Below are positions 13,531 to 21,554 of a stretch of DNA of 31,391 nucleotides, in pieces. The stretch's first letter is position 1. Each line of letters opens with the position of its first letter. The translations under genes were made by a program, and so were the position numbers. Source of the DNA: a virus; IMG/VR virus record IMGVR_UViG_3300021379_001448, positions 1 through 31,391 of that record, one strand, 5' to 3'. The notes beneath the pieces were generated by a model. That model saw only the letters and a program-made list of their open reading frames with translations. It was not told the DNA's origin and did no database searches.

Positions 13531-13893
13531 ATGAATATAAAAACAATCACAAATGAATATTTTCAAAAAAAATTAATATGTCAAGTTGGATTACTAAATA
13601 GCAATACATATACACAGTCACGTCAAGCAATGCAGGCTAAACGTGAAGCCAAACAAGTTGCACTGAATAATTTGGTTGACCTAAATTATAGCCTTAAAGA
13701 CTGTATGACAATATTAGACAATTATTGGCCAACCAAATATATACAATTAAAAGAAAAGTTCTGCATCGATAACCACTCAAAAAATCAATTAAGAGCATGT
13801 ACTGACAGCAGTACATACAAAGAGGTACTAATTAATAGGCAAATACTAGCTTGCGCTTATTTAGAGCAACAAATCCAAGAAAGCAATCATTAA
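13531..13893 (+). CDS. Hypothetical protein between dapF and rusA
   Basis: 120 residues with an AAAGGAA site upstream of the ATG. Mixed helical, with five cysteines spread over its length but no paired motif. A 16-base dyad GTACTG-ACAG-CAGTAC lies within its coding sequence. It is followed nine bases later by the resolvase gene. No family recognised. Confidence 0.6.
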   Translation: MNIKTITNEYFQKKLICQVGLLNSNTYTQSRQAMQAKREAKQVALNNLVDLNYSLKDCMTILDNYWPTKYIQLKEKFCIDNHSKNQLRACTDSSTYKEVLINRQILACAYLEQQIQESNH

Positions 13894-13901
13894 TATATTA
13901 A

Positions 13902-14285
13902 ATGCATAAAATAGAAAAAAAAATTAAACTATTATCTGTAAATGGAGCTTGGCAGGGTAGAAGATATAAAACGAAAAATTATGACGCATACCAAAAAACA
14001 CTGTTGTATACCCTGCCAAACGAAAAAATTAATACTACCAATTCTTATTATATAATTTTTATTTTTAATTTTTCAAATAAATTATCTGATTGGGACAATC
14101 CAATTAAACCATTGCAGGATATCTTACAAAAAAAATATGGGTTTAATGATCGAGATATCTTTATAGCATTAACCTTTAAAAAAATAGTTCCTAAAAAGGA
14201 TGAGGGATTTATTGTGTATATAGGGGACTCTAATAATTTTTATGCTGATCTTGAAATTATAAAAAAACAACAAAAAATAGAATAG
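13902..14285 (+). CDS. rusA: RusA-type Holliday junction resolvase
   Basis: 127 residues. SVNGAWQGRRY (12-22) is the N-terminal motif, and SDWDNPIKPLQDIL (62-75) with FNDRDI (81-86) carries the conserved acids D63, D65, D73, D83 and the lysine K69 of RusA. It cuts four-way junctions or branched concatemers before packaging, in keeping with the annealing protein and SSB upstream. Last gene of the rightward operon. Its end overlaps the convergent tail-anchored gene by 29 bases. There is no good ribosome site directly before the ATG. Confidence 0.85.
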   Translation: MHKIEKKIKLLSVNGAWQGRRYKTKNYDAYQKTLLYTLPNEKINTTNSYYIIFIFNFSNKLSDWDNPIKPLQDILQKKYGFNDRDIFIALTFKKIVPKKDEGFIVYIGDSNNFYADLEIIKKQQKIE

Positions 14286-14508
14286 CTAAATTTAAAAAAA
14301 TTAATAAAATAATTCCAGTTTTAAAAATGTCTATTACTTTGTCAATGCCATCCCATCTCGTTTTAGTTAGTTCTTGTATTCCTGTAATTTTTTCGTTTAG
14401 ATCATCGCATTGCTGCTTCAGATTAAACACGGCTTTTTTCTTTGTTGCTGTGCATGTATCGCAACATTTTTTGCATAATTTTTGTTTCGTACATCCTTCT
14501 AATGCCAT
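14257..14508 (-). CDS. Cys-rich tail-anchored membrane protein
   Basis: 83 residues from ATG 14508, with a GGA seven bases upstream. A TTG at 14520 is an alternative start. The N-terminus has six cysteines in 34 residues, including CKKCCDTC (12-19). A helical stretch follows, and residues 64-83 are a hydrophobic helix reaching the very C-terminus, a tail-anchor topology. It overlaps the preceding gene by 86 bases in another frame and the convergent resolvase gene by 29. Lysis or envelope function is possible because it ends the operon with the peptidase-like and holin-like genes. Confidence 0.55.
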   Translation of the reverse strand: MALEGCTKQKLCKKCCDTCTATKKKAVFNLKQQCDDLNEKITGIQELTKTRWDGIDKVIDIFKTGIILLIFLNLAILFFVVFL

Positions 14509-14677
14509 AAGTTTTTCCAAAATTATAAATCAGCATAACAAAAAATATTTCTGTAATAGCCTCTATTTTAACGTCATGCAAATAGTATGCCATCGGAATT
14601 GCAATAAATGCATTTCCTGCTACGTCTGTAAGGATTTGCGTTGTTGTTTCTGTTAAACTTTGCAATCTACTTTGCAT
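14423..14677 (-). CDS. DUF7220-like small membrane protein
   Basis: 84 residues. The beginning MQSRLQSLTET and the later GKTYGIRRMYE (54-64) fit a family of small phage proteins, seen elsewhere as MQSRxxSLIE ... RRxF, with two membrane helices between them (here about 18-33 and 40-54). The function of the family is unknown; holin-like use is possible. The protein runs on for about 20 residues beyond the family's usual end, over a stretch that also encodes the next gene. Confidence 0.65.
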   Translation of the reverse strand: MQSRLQSLTETTTQILTDVAGNAFIAIPMAYYLHDVKIEAITEIFFVMLIYNFGKTYGIRRMYETKIMQKMLRYMHSNKEKSRV

Positions 14678-15137
14678 TTTTTGCAGTAAGCCCTAAGCAA
14701 ATCATGCGTACATCCTTAGGGCTTAAGTTTGTTTGCAAGTCATTTTTAGTGATGCCATAAGCATGTTTTAAGATTGGCAAAAACAATTCTGAACAAAAAT
14801 ATTTATCTGATTCATGGACTTTATGACCAAAAAAACCAAAAATAACACCAAACAAGTCATATTTTTTGCCAAGCATTGACTCAAACTCCTTAACAATTTT
14901 TTGTGTTGTTTTTTTGTCGATGTTTAATTCTATTGTGTGCGCTATATCATCTCTAGGCTCAATCAAGCTTGATACCCCACTAAAAAATTCAGATTCATAA
15001 AAAATTTTATTTTCTTCAAAGCTGACATGGTAATAAGCATCATTTGAACGTGTTTTGATTATACTTGTTGTGTATTTAAGTGGATTCCACCATTTATAAT
15101 ATTTACGATGAAAGTGTACTTTTATGATTTTATTCAA
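14667..15137 (-). CDS. Permuted NlpC/P60 (YiiX-like) cysteine peptidase
   Basis: 156 residues from a TTG start at 15137, the only initiator near the ribosome site GGAAAG. No ATG lies in the first 80 codons. The YYHVSFEE segment (about residues 36-43) gives the histidine and KYFCSELF (about 113-120) the nucleophilic cysteine, in the reversed order typical of permuted papain-like NlpC/P60 proteins. YDLFGVIFGFFG lies between them. Members cut peptide or amide bonds in cell walls or lipids. It overlaps a holin-like gene at each end and so may be part of an envelope-degrading or lysis module. No signal peptide is visible. Confidence 0.65.
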   Translation of the reverse strand: MNKIIKVHFHRKYYKWWNPLKYTTSIIKTRSNDAYYHVSFEENKIFYESEFFSGVSSLIEPRDDIAHTIELNIDKKTTQKIVKEFESMLGKKYDLFGVIFGFFGHKVHESDKYFCSELFLPILKHAYGITKNDLQTNLSPKDVRMICLGLTAKNAK

Positions 15138-15384
15138 TTTCTAGCTTTCCCGCCATCTTATAAAGAACCTTGTTTATTTGTTTCAGCTCAAGTGCTATTT
15201 TAGCGAATTGTTCGTCAGTGTGTGAACGATACTCGTTCATAGTGCTCTTTAGAATATTAACTTGATTTGTCATTTTATAGATATAAAATCCCATCCCCCC
15301 ATACAGTATTACAAACACATATGCCTGCCCATTAGGGCCACGAAGTATATCAAGTAATGAAGGTATAATGCGTATTATTTCCAT
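15130..15384 (-). CDS. Small membrane protein with coiled-coil tail
   Basis: 84 residues with one membrane helix at about 19-37 and a coiled tail with KMTNQVNILKSTMNEYRSH and KIALELKQINKVLYKM. This N-terminal-TM/coiled-coil layout is shared by XhlA/BhlA-type holin-like proteins. It starts three bases after the tail-collar gene and its stop overlaps the start of the peptidase-like gene, TTG within the last codons. Confidence 0.6.
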   Translation of the reverse strand: MEIIRIIPSLLDILRGPNGQAYVFVILYGGMGFYIYKMTNQVNILKSTMNEYRSHTDEQFAKIALELKQINKVLYKMAGKLEIE

Positions 15385-15386
15385 TT

Positions 15387-16388
15387 TTATAGTTTGATAC
15401 AGTACATTACATTGATGTTTGTTGGGCGTGTTTCACTTGACGCTCTTGGTTGTCCATTGGTGCCATCACTTGATAATTCATTAACCGCAGCAGTAGAGAT
15501 GGCTGAATACCCAGTCTTCCAGCTGGTTGATGAAACGACTGGGTAATATGGGGAACCATTAGAATGCGTACCATTCGATGCCCTCCAAAAATGAAAATGC
15601 CCTTGTAATGCGTCTAACTGCTTAGTACCTACCGCATCGCCTGTGGTTCCATCGCCTCTATCAGTACGTGATGAAGCGTCCGGATCTGCTCCTGCTGTGT
15701 TGTCAAAGCCTCTTAAAAATCGGCCTCTGTAATCAGGCAAATTAAACGTGGTACTCCCATCACCATTGCCATAAATAACGCCTAACTCGCCAAATAAACG
15801 TGCGTGTGTTGTTCTACTAACCGCCGAACCGTCGCATTCAAGATAGCCTTTAGGGGCTGAGGTTAAAGCTGTACTAATAATAGTTCCAGTGGGCTTATCA
15901 TCTTCTCTAAAATTAAGGTTAATTCTAGTTGCACTGACTGCTCGGCCAATCTCTAAAGGGTATAAACTTGGCTTAGTTGATGTTATTGCGCCGCTTGTTC
16001 CTATGTAATATAGTGTTCCTGCGGTCAGTGAACTAAACGAATTATAAAACCCATAGTCAATCTTAACCGTTCCGCCACTGGATACAGTGGTATTACAAAC
16101 CCCAACAACTGATGTAACACCTGCGCTAGTAGCATTGCTTGCCTTATATGCCTGTCCGCCACTAATTCTTACAACATCACCTGCTGTTAGGTTTTCACCT
16201 GCGGTAATTGTCGAAAACTGATCAGATGGTATGCCAACGTAGCTTGTAGCTGTTAACTGTGCCACGTTAAGGTCATAATTTCCGTTTGCTAATATTTCGA
16301 CTGTCTTATCGACGTTTTGGTCCCAATCTGTATTGGTAAACTTGGTTCCACTAAATTTGTTAAAATCACTTGCACTTGGTACTGCCAT
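15387..16388 (-). CDS. Tail-collar-domain fibre protein
   Basis: 333 residues. Residues about 165-225 carry the phage tail collar domain: PTGTIIS, PKGYLECDGSAVSR, then FNLPDYRGRFLRG and a Gly/Asp-rich loop with GTTGDAVGTKQLDALQGHFHFW. The protein ends in a TNINVMYCIKL strand, the usual end of such fibre tips. The N-terminal 150 residues are beta-rich and likely bind the virion or receptor. It is coupled to the preceding gene by a TAATG overlap. Collar fibres give host recognition. Confidence 0.85.
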   Translation of the reverse strand: MAVPSASDFNKFSGTKFTNTDWDQNVDKTVEILANGNYDLNVAQLTATSYVGIPSDQFSTITAGENLTAGDVVRISGGQAYKASNATSAGVTSVVGVCNTTVSSGGTVKIDYGFYNSFSSLTAGTLYYIGTSGAITSTKPSLYPLEIGRAVSATRINLNFREDDKPTGTIISTALTSAPKGYLECDGSAVSRTTHARLFGELGVIYGNGDGSTTFNLPDYRGRFLRGFDNTAGADPDASSRTDRGDGTTGDAVGTKQLDALQGHFHFWRASNGTHSNGSPYYPVVSSTSWKTGYSAISTAAVNELSSDGTNGQPRASSETRPTNINVMYCIKL

Positions 16389-17854
16389 TATAGTCCACGC
16401 TCCTTTTTAATTTGTTGTAATGATCTTGGGGCTATGCCTCCGCTTTCTTGTCTTTCTATTGGTGTAATTGCCATTGCTGGCACTTTAGCTGCTAGTCTTG
16501 GTACTACTTGTGGCACCTTTACACCTTCTTGTGCAGCTCTTAACGCTGCTCTAGCAACTGGGCCACTCTGTATCGCCATTTGCCCAATCTTAGCACCTGC
16601 TAAAGGCAATGCAACTTCTGGTGCTACTAACGCCCCACCGGCTAATCCGTAAGGGAGAATTTTATCTATAAGCCCCGATTTTTTTCCTATAGATTGACTA
16701 ATTGAATCTTGCAAGGCGTTAGCTTCTATTTGATTAACTACACTACGCTTACCCTTGGCTTTTACTTCTTTGTCTAAGTCTTTAAGCAAATCCATAGTTC
16801 TGCTTTTAGTTTGTCGCTTTTCTTTTAACCTTTTTATTACGTCATTTGTTAGTGTATTTACTTTAGATTCGCTGATATCTTTTCCTAGATTTTTTTCTAT
16901 ATCTTTAACAAGGGTGGTTTGTTTTGCATACTTTTTATTTAATTCTTTAAATCCTGGATACACTTCCATAGACTTGTATAAGCCGTCTTTTAGCTTACCT
17001 ATTGCTATTTTATCTGCTGGTTCAACTGTAGTGCTTCGTAACACATCAGCTAACACAGAATTAACGCTTTTTGCATCATCAAAAGTTAGTTGTTTACCTG
17101 CAATAAACTGATCGATTGCATTTTGATTATACTTCTTTGTTTTAGCTCTAGTTACCGATAACAAGTCACGTACCCCTGCCTTATCAAGGTTTAAGTCTTT
17201 TATTATTTTACTGATGTTACTTGTGTCTGTTACTTGCTTTTTTGCAGCTTCCGATACTTTTGTTAATGCACTGTCATATTCACGTGATTTTTTTCTTTTG
17301 AGTATTGCAAGCGATGTTTTAATTTGATTAGAAGTATCTATATTTGTTTTAGGTTCAATCTTAGTTAATATAGGCTTTTTTATTGCTTCGTCAATAACAC
17401 CTTTTTCTGCACGTGTAGCAAATTTGGCTATCTGCTTTAGTGCTGGCTTTCCAAGCTTTAACCCTTTTCCTATTGCAGATTCGGTTCCAGCTGCTATCGC
17501 ACCTGATTTTAATGCTTGAGGTACGCCTTCACCTTCGGCTATCCCCCCAATGACTCGGCTGCCTCCAGTTATTGCAGCTTGCCCAGCTAAACCTATCCCA
17601 GCAAAAGGTAGCGCTGCATAAGGTGCTAATCTTGCAATATCACTAACTACTTGTTTTGGTGTTTCTTTTATAACTTCTAAAGGTGATATGCCACGTATCT
17701 TTTCCATTAATGTAGGTTCTTGTGTTACTTCTTGTGCAGTATCTAATGCAGGTAAATTTTTGTAATATTCTTCAACAATAGCTTGTGATGGTGGCGATTC
17801 ACCTTTTATTTTCATTATTCTGCCATCAGGAGCTTGTACTTTATAAATTGGCAT
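16388..17854 (-). CDS. Putative internal virion/ejection protein
   Basis: 488 residues. The start IYKVQAPDGRIMKIKGE followed by an SQAIVEEYYKN helix is a small PDG-type N-terminal motif seen in ejection proteins of short-tailed phages. The centre (100-420) is helical and Lys-rich. Two Gly/Ala-rich hydrophobic stretches (about 75-110 and 400-440) could insert in a membrane. Together with the next two genes it resembles the three-protein ejection set of P22 or T7. Function is inferred from context and composition. Confidence 0.6.
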   Translation of the reverse strand: MPIYKVQAPDGRIMKIKGESPPSQAIVEEYYKNLPALDTAQEVTQEPTLMEKIRGISPLEVIKETPKQVVSDIARLAPYAALPFAGIGLAGQAAITGGSRVIGGIAEGEGVPQALKSGAIAAGTESAIGKGLKLGKPALKQIAKFATRAEKGVIDEAIKKPILTKIEPKTNIDTSNQIKTSLAILKRKKSREYDSALTKVSEAAKKQVTDTSNISKIIKDLNLDKAGVRDLLSVTRAKTKKYNQNAIDQFIAGKQLTFDDAKSVNSVLADVLRSTTVEPADKIAIGKLKDGLYKSMEVYPGFKELNKKYAKQTTLVKDIEKNLGKDISESKVNTLTNDVIKRLKEKRQTKSRTMDLLKDLDKEVKAKGKRSVVNQIEANALQDSISQSIGKKSGLIDKILPYGLAGGALVAPEVALPLAGAKIGQMAIQSGPVARAALRAAQEGVKVPQVVPRLAAKVPAMAITPIERQESGGIAPRSLQQIKKERGL

Positions 17855-18753
17855 TACTCAACTCCAAGAAATGTAAACCCGCCTGTTAATTTTGGCTCTT
17901 GATTATTTAGCTTTTCAAATTGTTGCTGTCTGTTTATTTGCTTTTGCCTTACCACTTCAGCAGTATCGCCAGGCTGTGGAAAATATTGTTTTATTGCATT
18001 TTCAAATTCTGATTCTGCAATTGCTGCGCCAGACTCTTCACGCAAAACAGCATTAACAAAGTCACGCTGTGCTTGCTCTATCTGTTTATACTCATCTGAT
18101 TTAAACAAATAAGGAACCTTTTGGTCCTTTAAAAACTTTTTAGTATTTTCATAGTATGGGTTTTTTTTATTTTCAAACTTAGTTAATACTTCATGTGATG
18201 CTTGCTTTCGAGCTTTAAATCTAGCCTCTTTGGGATCTTGCTCTTTTTTCTTTAAATCTAGAAACAATGTGTCTTCAATTTTTTCCTGTCTTTTGCGTTG
18301 GTCATCTAGTAATTTTTGATCTCGATCTCTTTTAGCTTTCAATGCCTTAGCATCTTGTTGTAGGCCTAATTTTTCTAATTCGAACTCACGTTTACTTTCT
18401 TTTTCTTGTTTAGCCAATCCAAGTTTGAACTGCTCTTGTCCTTGCTGTACGATGTTAGCCCCAATGGCTGGGTCTGCACCTAAGGCAACTGTTACACCTG
18501 CAAGCATGTTGTTAAGTAATAGGCGGCCTTCTGGGGTAGCTTTCTGCGTATTTACAAAATCCCCAAACCCTTGCAGTAACCCTTTTGCACCTTGTCCTAA
18601 GCCACTAATAATATTATCAACTGGACTTGGTTGTTGTGGTTGCATTGGTTGTATTGGCTGACCGCTTGCAAGTAGTTCTGCTGTCATTTGTTCTTGCGTT
18701 GGCCTAGTTGGTAATGGAGCCATATTTAATTGATTACGTGGTTGACCTTTCAT
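17854..18753 (-). CDS. Putative ejection protein with ESGA motif
   Basis: 299 residues. A Gln/Pro-rich N-terminus is followed by a Gly/Ala-rich segment (45-60, 84-105), a long coiled coil (115-170), and a C-terminal domain with FVNAVLREESGAAIAESEF then KQYFPQPGDTAEVVRQK (about 232-271). This last block is a conserved signature in phage internal virion proteins. It starts at an ATG overlapping the following gene's last codons by four bases. Probably enters the cell with the DNA. Confidence 0.7.
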   Translation of the reverse strand: MKGQPRNQLNMAPLPTRPTQEQMTAELLASGQPIQPMQPQQPSPVDNIISGLGQGAKGLLQGFGDFVNTQKATPEGRLLLNNMLAGVTVALGADPAIGANIVQQGQEQFKLGLAKQEKESKREFELEKLGLQQDAKALKAKRDRDQKLLDDQRKRQEKIEDTLFLDLKKKEQDPKEARFKARKQASHEVLTKFENKKNPYYENTKKFLKDQKVPYLFKSDEYKQIEQAQRDFVNAVLREESGAAIAESEFENAIKQYFPQPGDTAEVVRQKQINRQQQFEKLNNQEPKLTGGFTFLGVE

Positions 18754-19319
18754 CGTTGCCCTCCATATCTTTGTATGGGCTGTAACTGCTGTGCTAATGA
18801 AACTAACCCACGCTGTCCGGCCATTTGTTCACGACTTCGTTGCCGTCTTAGCTCTTCCTCTAACGCTAGTTTCTCAACATCTAGCCCAAGTTCACGCCCT
18901 AGACGACCAGCTAACATTTGCGTTTGCTGCGCTGCTTCTGGTCCTCTTACGCCTGCTTCTTTTAATGCTAACTGCCCACGTTTTATGGCTTGTTGTTGTT
19001 CTGGCAATCTTCGTTGTCTAATAATTTCTTGTAGACGTGTAATTTGCTCTGGGCGACCTTCTGTAGCTGCCATGAACTGCTGTTGTGCTTGTTTGCCTAT
19101 TTCTGTTGCTCTTCTTTGTGCTTCTTCTTGTCCACGTTCACGCCCTAAGAGTTCGGCTCGTCGTTCAATTATCTGTTGTTCGGTTAATTCTCTTTGCAAA
19201 TCTGCCTGCTCTTGTGATAATTCTCTTTGTGCTGCTCTTGCTTTTCTTCTTTCGCTTTTTTGGTACTCCCCTGCAACTACGCCCCCAACCACTGCACCGC
19301 CTATCGCTGCAAAACTCAT
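18750..19319 (-). CDS. Gln/Arg-rich putative ejection protein
   Basis: 189 residues. A Gly/Ala-rich membrane-like N-terminus (2-18, AAIGGAVVGGVVAGEY) is followed by an almost unbroken coiled coil rich in Arg, Glu and Gln. This resembles T7 gp14 and P22 gp7-type small ejection proteins, which form the first part of the channel. It overlaps both neighbours by four bases, and three similar-style proteins in a row strengthen the call. Confidence 0.6.
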   Translation of the reverse strand: MSFAAIGGAVVGGVVAGEYQKSERRKARAAQRELSQEQADLQRELTEQQIIERRAELLGRERGQEEAQRRATEIGKQAQQQFMAATEGRPEQITRLQEIIRQRRLPEQQQAIKRGQLALKEAGVRGPEAAQQTQMLAGRLGRELGLDVEKLALEEELRRQRSREQMAGQRGLVSLAQQLQPIQRYGGQR

Positions 19320-19795
19320 TGTAACGCCTCCTTTTTATTTATAAATGTATTGTTTTGTGTGTTTATTTTGTTAAATTTATTAAATAGTTCTTTGTCTAAC
19401 ATTTCATTATTATGTTCTTGTATTATTTCTTTTTCAATTTCATCGACATCGGTTTTATCTGTAACATGAAACGTTGTCCATATCGTATCTTCTTCTATAT
19501 ACAATAAACGCCTCGTATTTGGCTCTGTTATTCCTGTGTGTGGTGCGGTTATAGTTTCTAGTTTATTACCATCATAAACTATACACTTCCCCTTACTTAC
19601 TACGAATGGATGATTAGTTTTGTGTATTTTACTTGTTAAAATTGACCCTGCCGGCATAAATATTTCACGAATGTACATACCATCCGTAAAACGATGCGTT
19701 AATGGCATCTCTACCGGTTCGCCAGTTGCTATAATACATTCTGCTTGGTCCATAAGCTCATTAAGAGATAAGTCTTTTTGTTTAACTTCCAACAA
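19316..19795 (-). CDS. Cupin-like virion-associated protein
   Basis: 159 residues from a TTG start at 19795 (AGAGGG upstream). An ATG at codon 15 is an alternative. Residues about 28-112 show HRFTDGMYIREIFMPAGSILTSKIHKTNHPFVVSKG, then APHTGITEPNTRRLLYI, the cupin-type barrel found next to tail genes in many phages. The histidines in HRFTDG, KIHKTNH and PHTG could bind metal. Function unknown. The C-terminal 45 residues are charged and Asn-rich. Confidence 0.7.
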   Translation of the reverse strand: MLEVKQKDLSLNELMDQAECIIATGEPVEMPLTHRFTDGMYIREIFMPAGSILTSKIHKTNHPFVVSKGKCIVYDGNKLETITAPHTGITEPNTRRLLYIEEDTIWTTFHVTDKTDVDEIEKEIIQEHNNEMLDKELFNKFNKINTQNNTFINKKEALQ

Positions 19796-21554
19796 TTCTA
19801 CCCTCTAACTTCCAGCCTTTAATAATGGCTTGTGTTTGTGTGCTTATCTTAAACCGCATCCAATTAGCGTATTTATTTATATATACAACTTTATAATCTT
19901 CTTCGTCCTCTGTCGTCTCAAAATAATCGTCATCGTAATAATCTAAATCATAATACGCCCCATCGTATGTAATGGTAGCAGATATTGTTTTAGTGCTGTC
20001 CACTGTCGCTAAAGCTGTTAACGTGTTAGCCCCTGACTTATCATAATAAATATATAAATTTTTATAAAATTTTTGTTCTGTTCCCACGGCTATTTCAGGC
20101 GTTTCAAAAAACGCTGTTAATTCTTCGCCTCGATAGGTCAAAGCATTATACATTTGCTCAACGATACCTGCATTTTTTTGTGTAATATAGAGTGTTTGTT
20201 CAATCTGAAAAAACCGCCAATAAGTAGGTGTGTAGCTTGTTGTTTTAATAAAGTACTTTGTCCATCCACTAATACGTATATCATAAACATACATAAACGT
20301 TTCAGCGATTAAATGATATTTATAATCAAAAAATGCTGCCTCTAGTGGGTTATCTTTTAATTGATTTTTTAAGCTATCTTTATTAAGTGCTGAACTAAAA
20401 TTATTAGTTGTTAAGTTGTCAAAACTTGTGGCGAGATTAGTCGCAATGTTACCGCTAAATATACGCACATCATACAAGTTAGAAACAAACATGATTCCAC
20501 CTTGCAATATGTCATTCTCTGGTATTCTAGCAATGCTAAATCCATCAATGCATCCAACGTTTGACGTTGTTTGTTTTACACTTGTTGTTAATCCTGACGT
20601 GTCCGCTAAATATATATGGTTTTCTGAAAAAACAACGATCTGGTTATAGTCTTCAATTAATCCTGTTAATGGTGAATTGTCGTTCCCTACACCTGACACA
20701 TCATAAACGCCTGACGTGTTAAAAAATACTTCTACCTCAAACTCTGTTACATACAAGTAGTTTGGTCTATTGGCATTGACCGCCCCTATAATCTTTTCAT
20801 CTTTAACAGTGATAAACTGTGGGGTTGGGCATGAGCTGTTTGTACTAGGTATATTTGCACCTAGTGAGCCGTCAGCCGTATTGTCTTGATACGTTGTTGT
20901 TGTATTATCATTTATGGTTGTTAGTAGCTTTAGTGTGCTACCACCTGCCTCTGTACGATATATTTTACGTGCTGTGCATGTTGCAATACCAACGGGCAAA
21001 TCAAGATCAATGCTTTTACTAGATACGGTAATTGTATTACTAATAGTGCCAAGTATAATTTCAACGCCATCAATGACATATGTCATGGCGTAGTAATACG
21101 CTCCTGTTAGCACCCCAGCTACAAGTAAATCCTTGGCTGTAGGTGCGCCCATTTGTTTTACATAAGTTCCATCATAAACCAATGGATAATCAAAGCCATT
21201 AGAAATAAATAATTTATCGTTAAGTATGCCAAACGTGCATTTCTTACCGGCTGTTAATCCTGTGTATATAGTACTTGGACTAGTTAAAAAGTCTTTGACA
21301 ATCGAGCCCCCTTGAACAATTATTTTTTCACTTTGAAATTGTCCTACTGAATCAATGTACCTAAAATCAAAACCACCATCAATTTGATTGCTTCCCACGT
21401 TGTATTCAACACTAGGGGCTTTTATTCTTTGACACCCTATAATGTTGTCATAGTTCATATTTTCAATATTGTAAAAATAATCAGGCGATACGAACTTGCG
21501 CCCTTTGTCGTCTCGTAGTCCTTTAGATTGATACGACTCTACTACAAAGCTCAA
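19782..21554 (-). CDS. Tail hub/needle-type structural protein
   Basis: 590 residues from a TTG start at 21554. The GGGAG site seven bases upstream supports it, and the first in-frame ATG is 30 codons downstream. It is beta-rich throughout. A fibronectin-like module spans 150-235 with YYYAMTYVIDGVE, TARKIYRTEAGGS and TTTYQDNTADGSLG. The C-terminal part repeats Tyr/Asp-rich strands (DDDYFETTEDEEDYK). It lies between the connector and the ejection-protein genes, the place of P22 gp10-like hub proteins, so a tail-hub role is likely. Start overlaps the connector stop. Confidence 0.65.
   Translation of the reverse strand: MSFVVESYQSKGLRDDKGRKFVSPDYFYNIENMNYDNIIGCQRIKAPSVEYNVGSNQIDGGFDFRYIDSVGQFQSEKIIVQGGSIVKDFLTSPSTIYTGLTAGKKCTFGILNDKLFISNGFDYPLVYDGTYVKQMGAPTAKDLLVAGVLTGAYYYAMTYVIDGVEIILGTISNTITVSSKSIDLDLPVGIATCTARKIYRTEAGGSTLKLLTTINDNTTTTYQDNTADGSLGANIPSTNSSCPTPQFITVKDEKIIGAVNANRPNYLYVTEFEVEVFFNTSGVYDVSGVGNDNSPLTGLIEDYNQIVVFSENHIYLADTSGLTTSVKQTTSNVGCIDGFSIARIPENDILQGGIMFVSNLYDVRIFSGNIATNLATSFDNLTTNNFSSALNKDSLKNQLKDNPLEAAFFDYKYHLIAETFMYVYDIRISGWTKYFIKTTSYTPTYWRFFQIEQTLYITQKNAGIVEQMYNALTYRGEELTAFFETPEIAVGTEQKFYKNLYIYYDKSGANTLTALATVDSTKTISATITYDGAYYDLDYYDDDYFETTEDEEDYKVVYINKYANWMRFKISTQTQAIIKGWKLEGRIVGS

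Noticed and set aside
13796-13815. Dyad GTACTG-ACAG-CAGTAC as a second LexA-type site
   Set aside because: It lies inside a coding region, lacks the CTGT-N8-ACAG spacing, and has no promoter nearby.
18730-19344. Long plus-strand frame of about 200 codons
   Set aside because: It is antisense to the Gln/Arg-rich ejection protein. Its Cys/Ser-rich composition is the mirror of Gln/Ala-rich codons, and it has no ribosome site.
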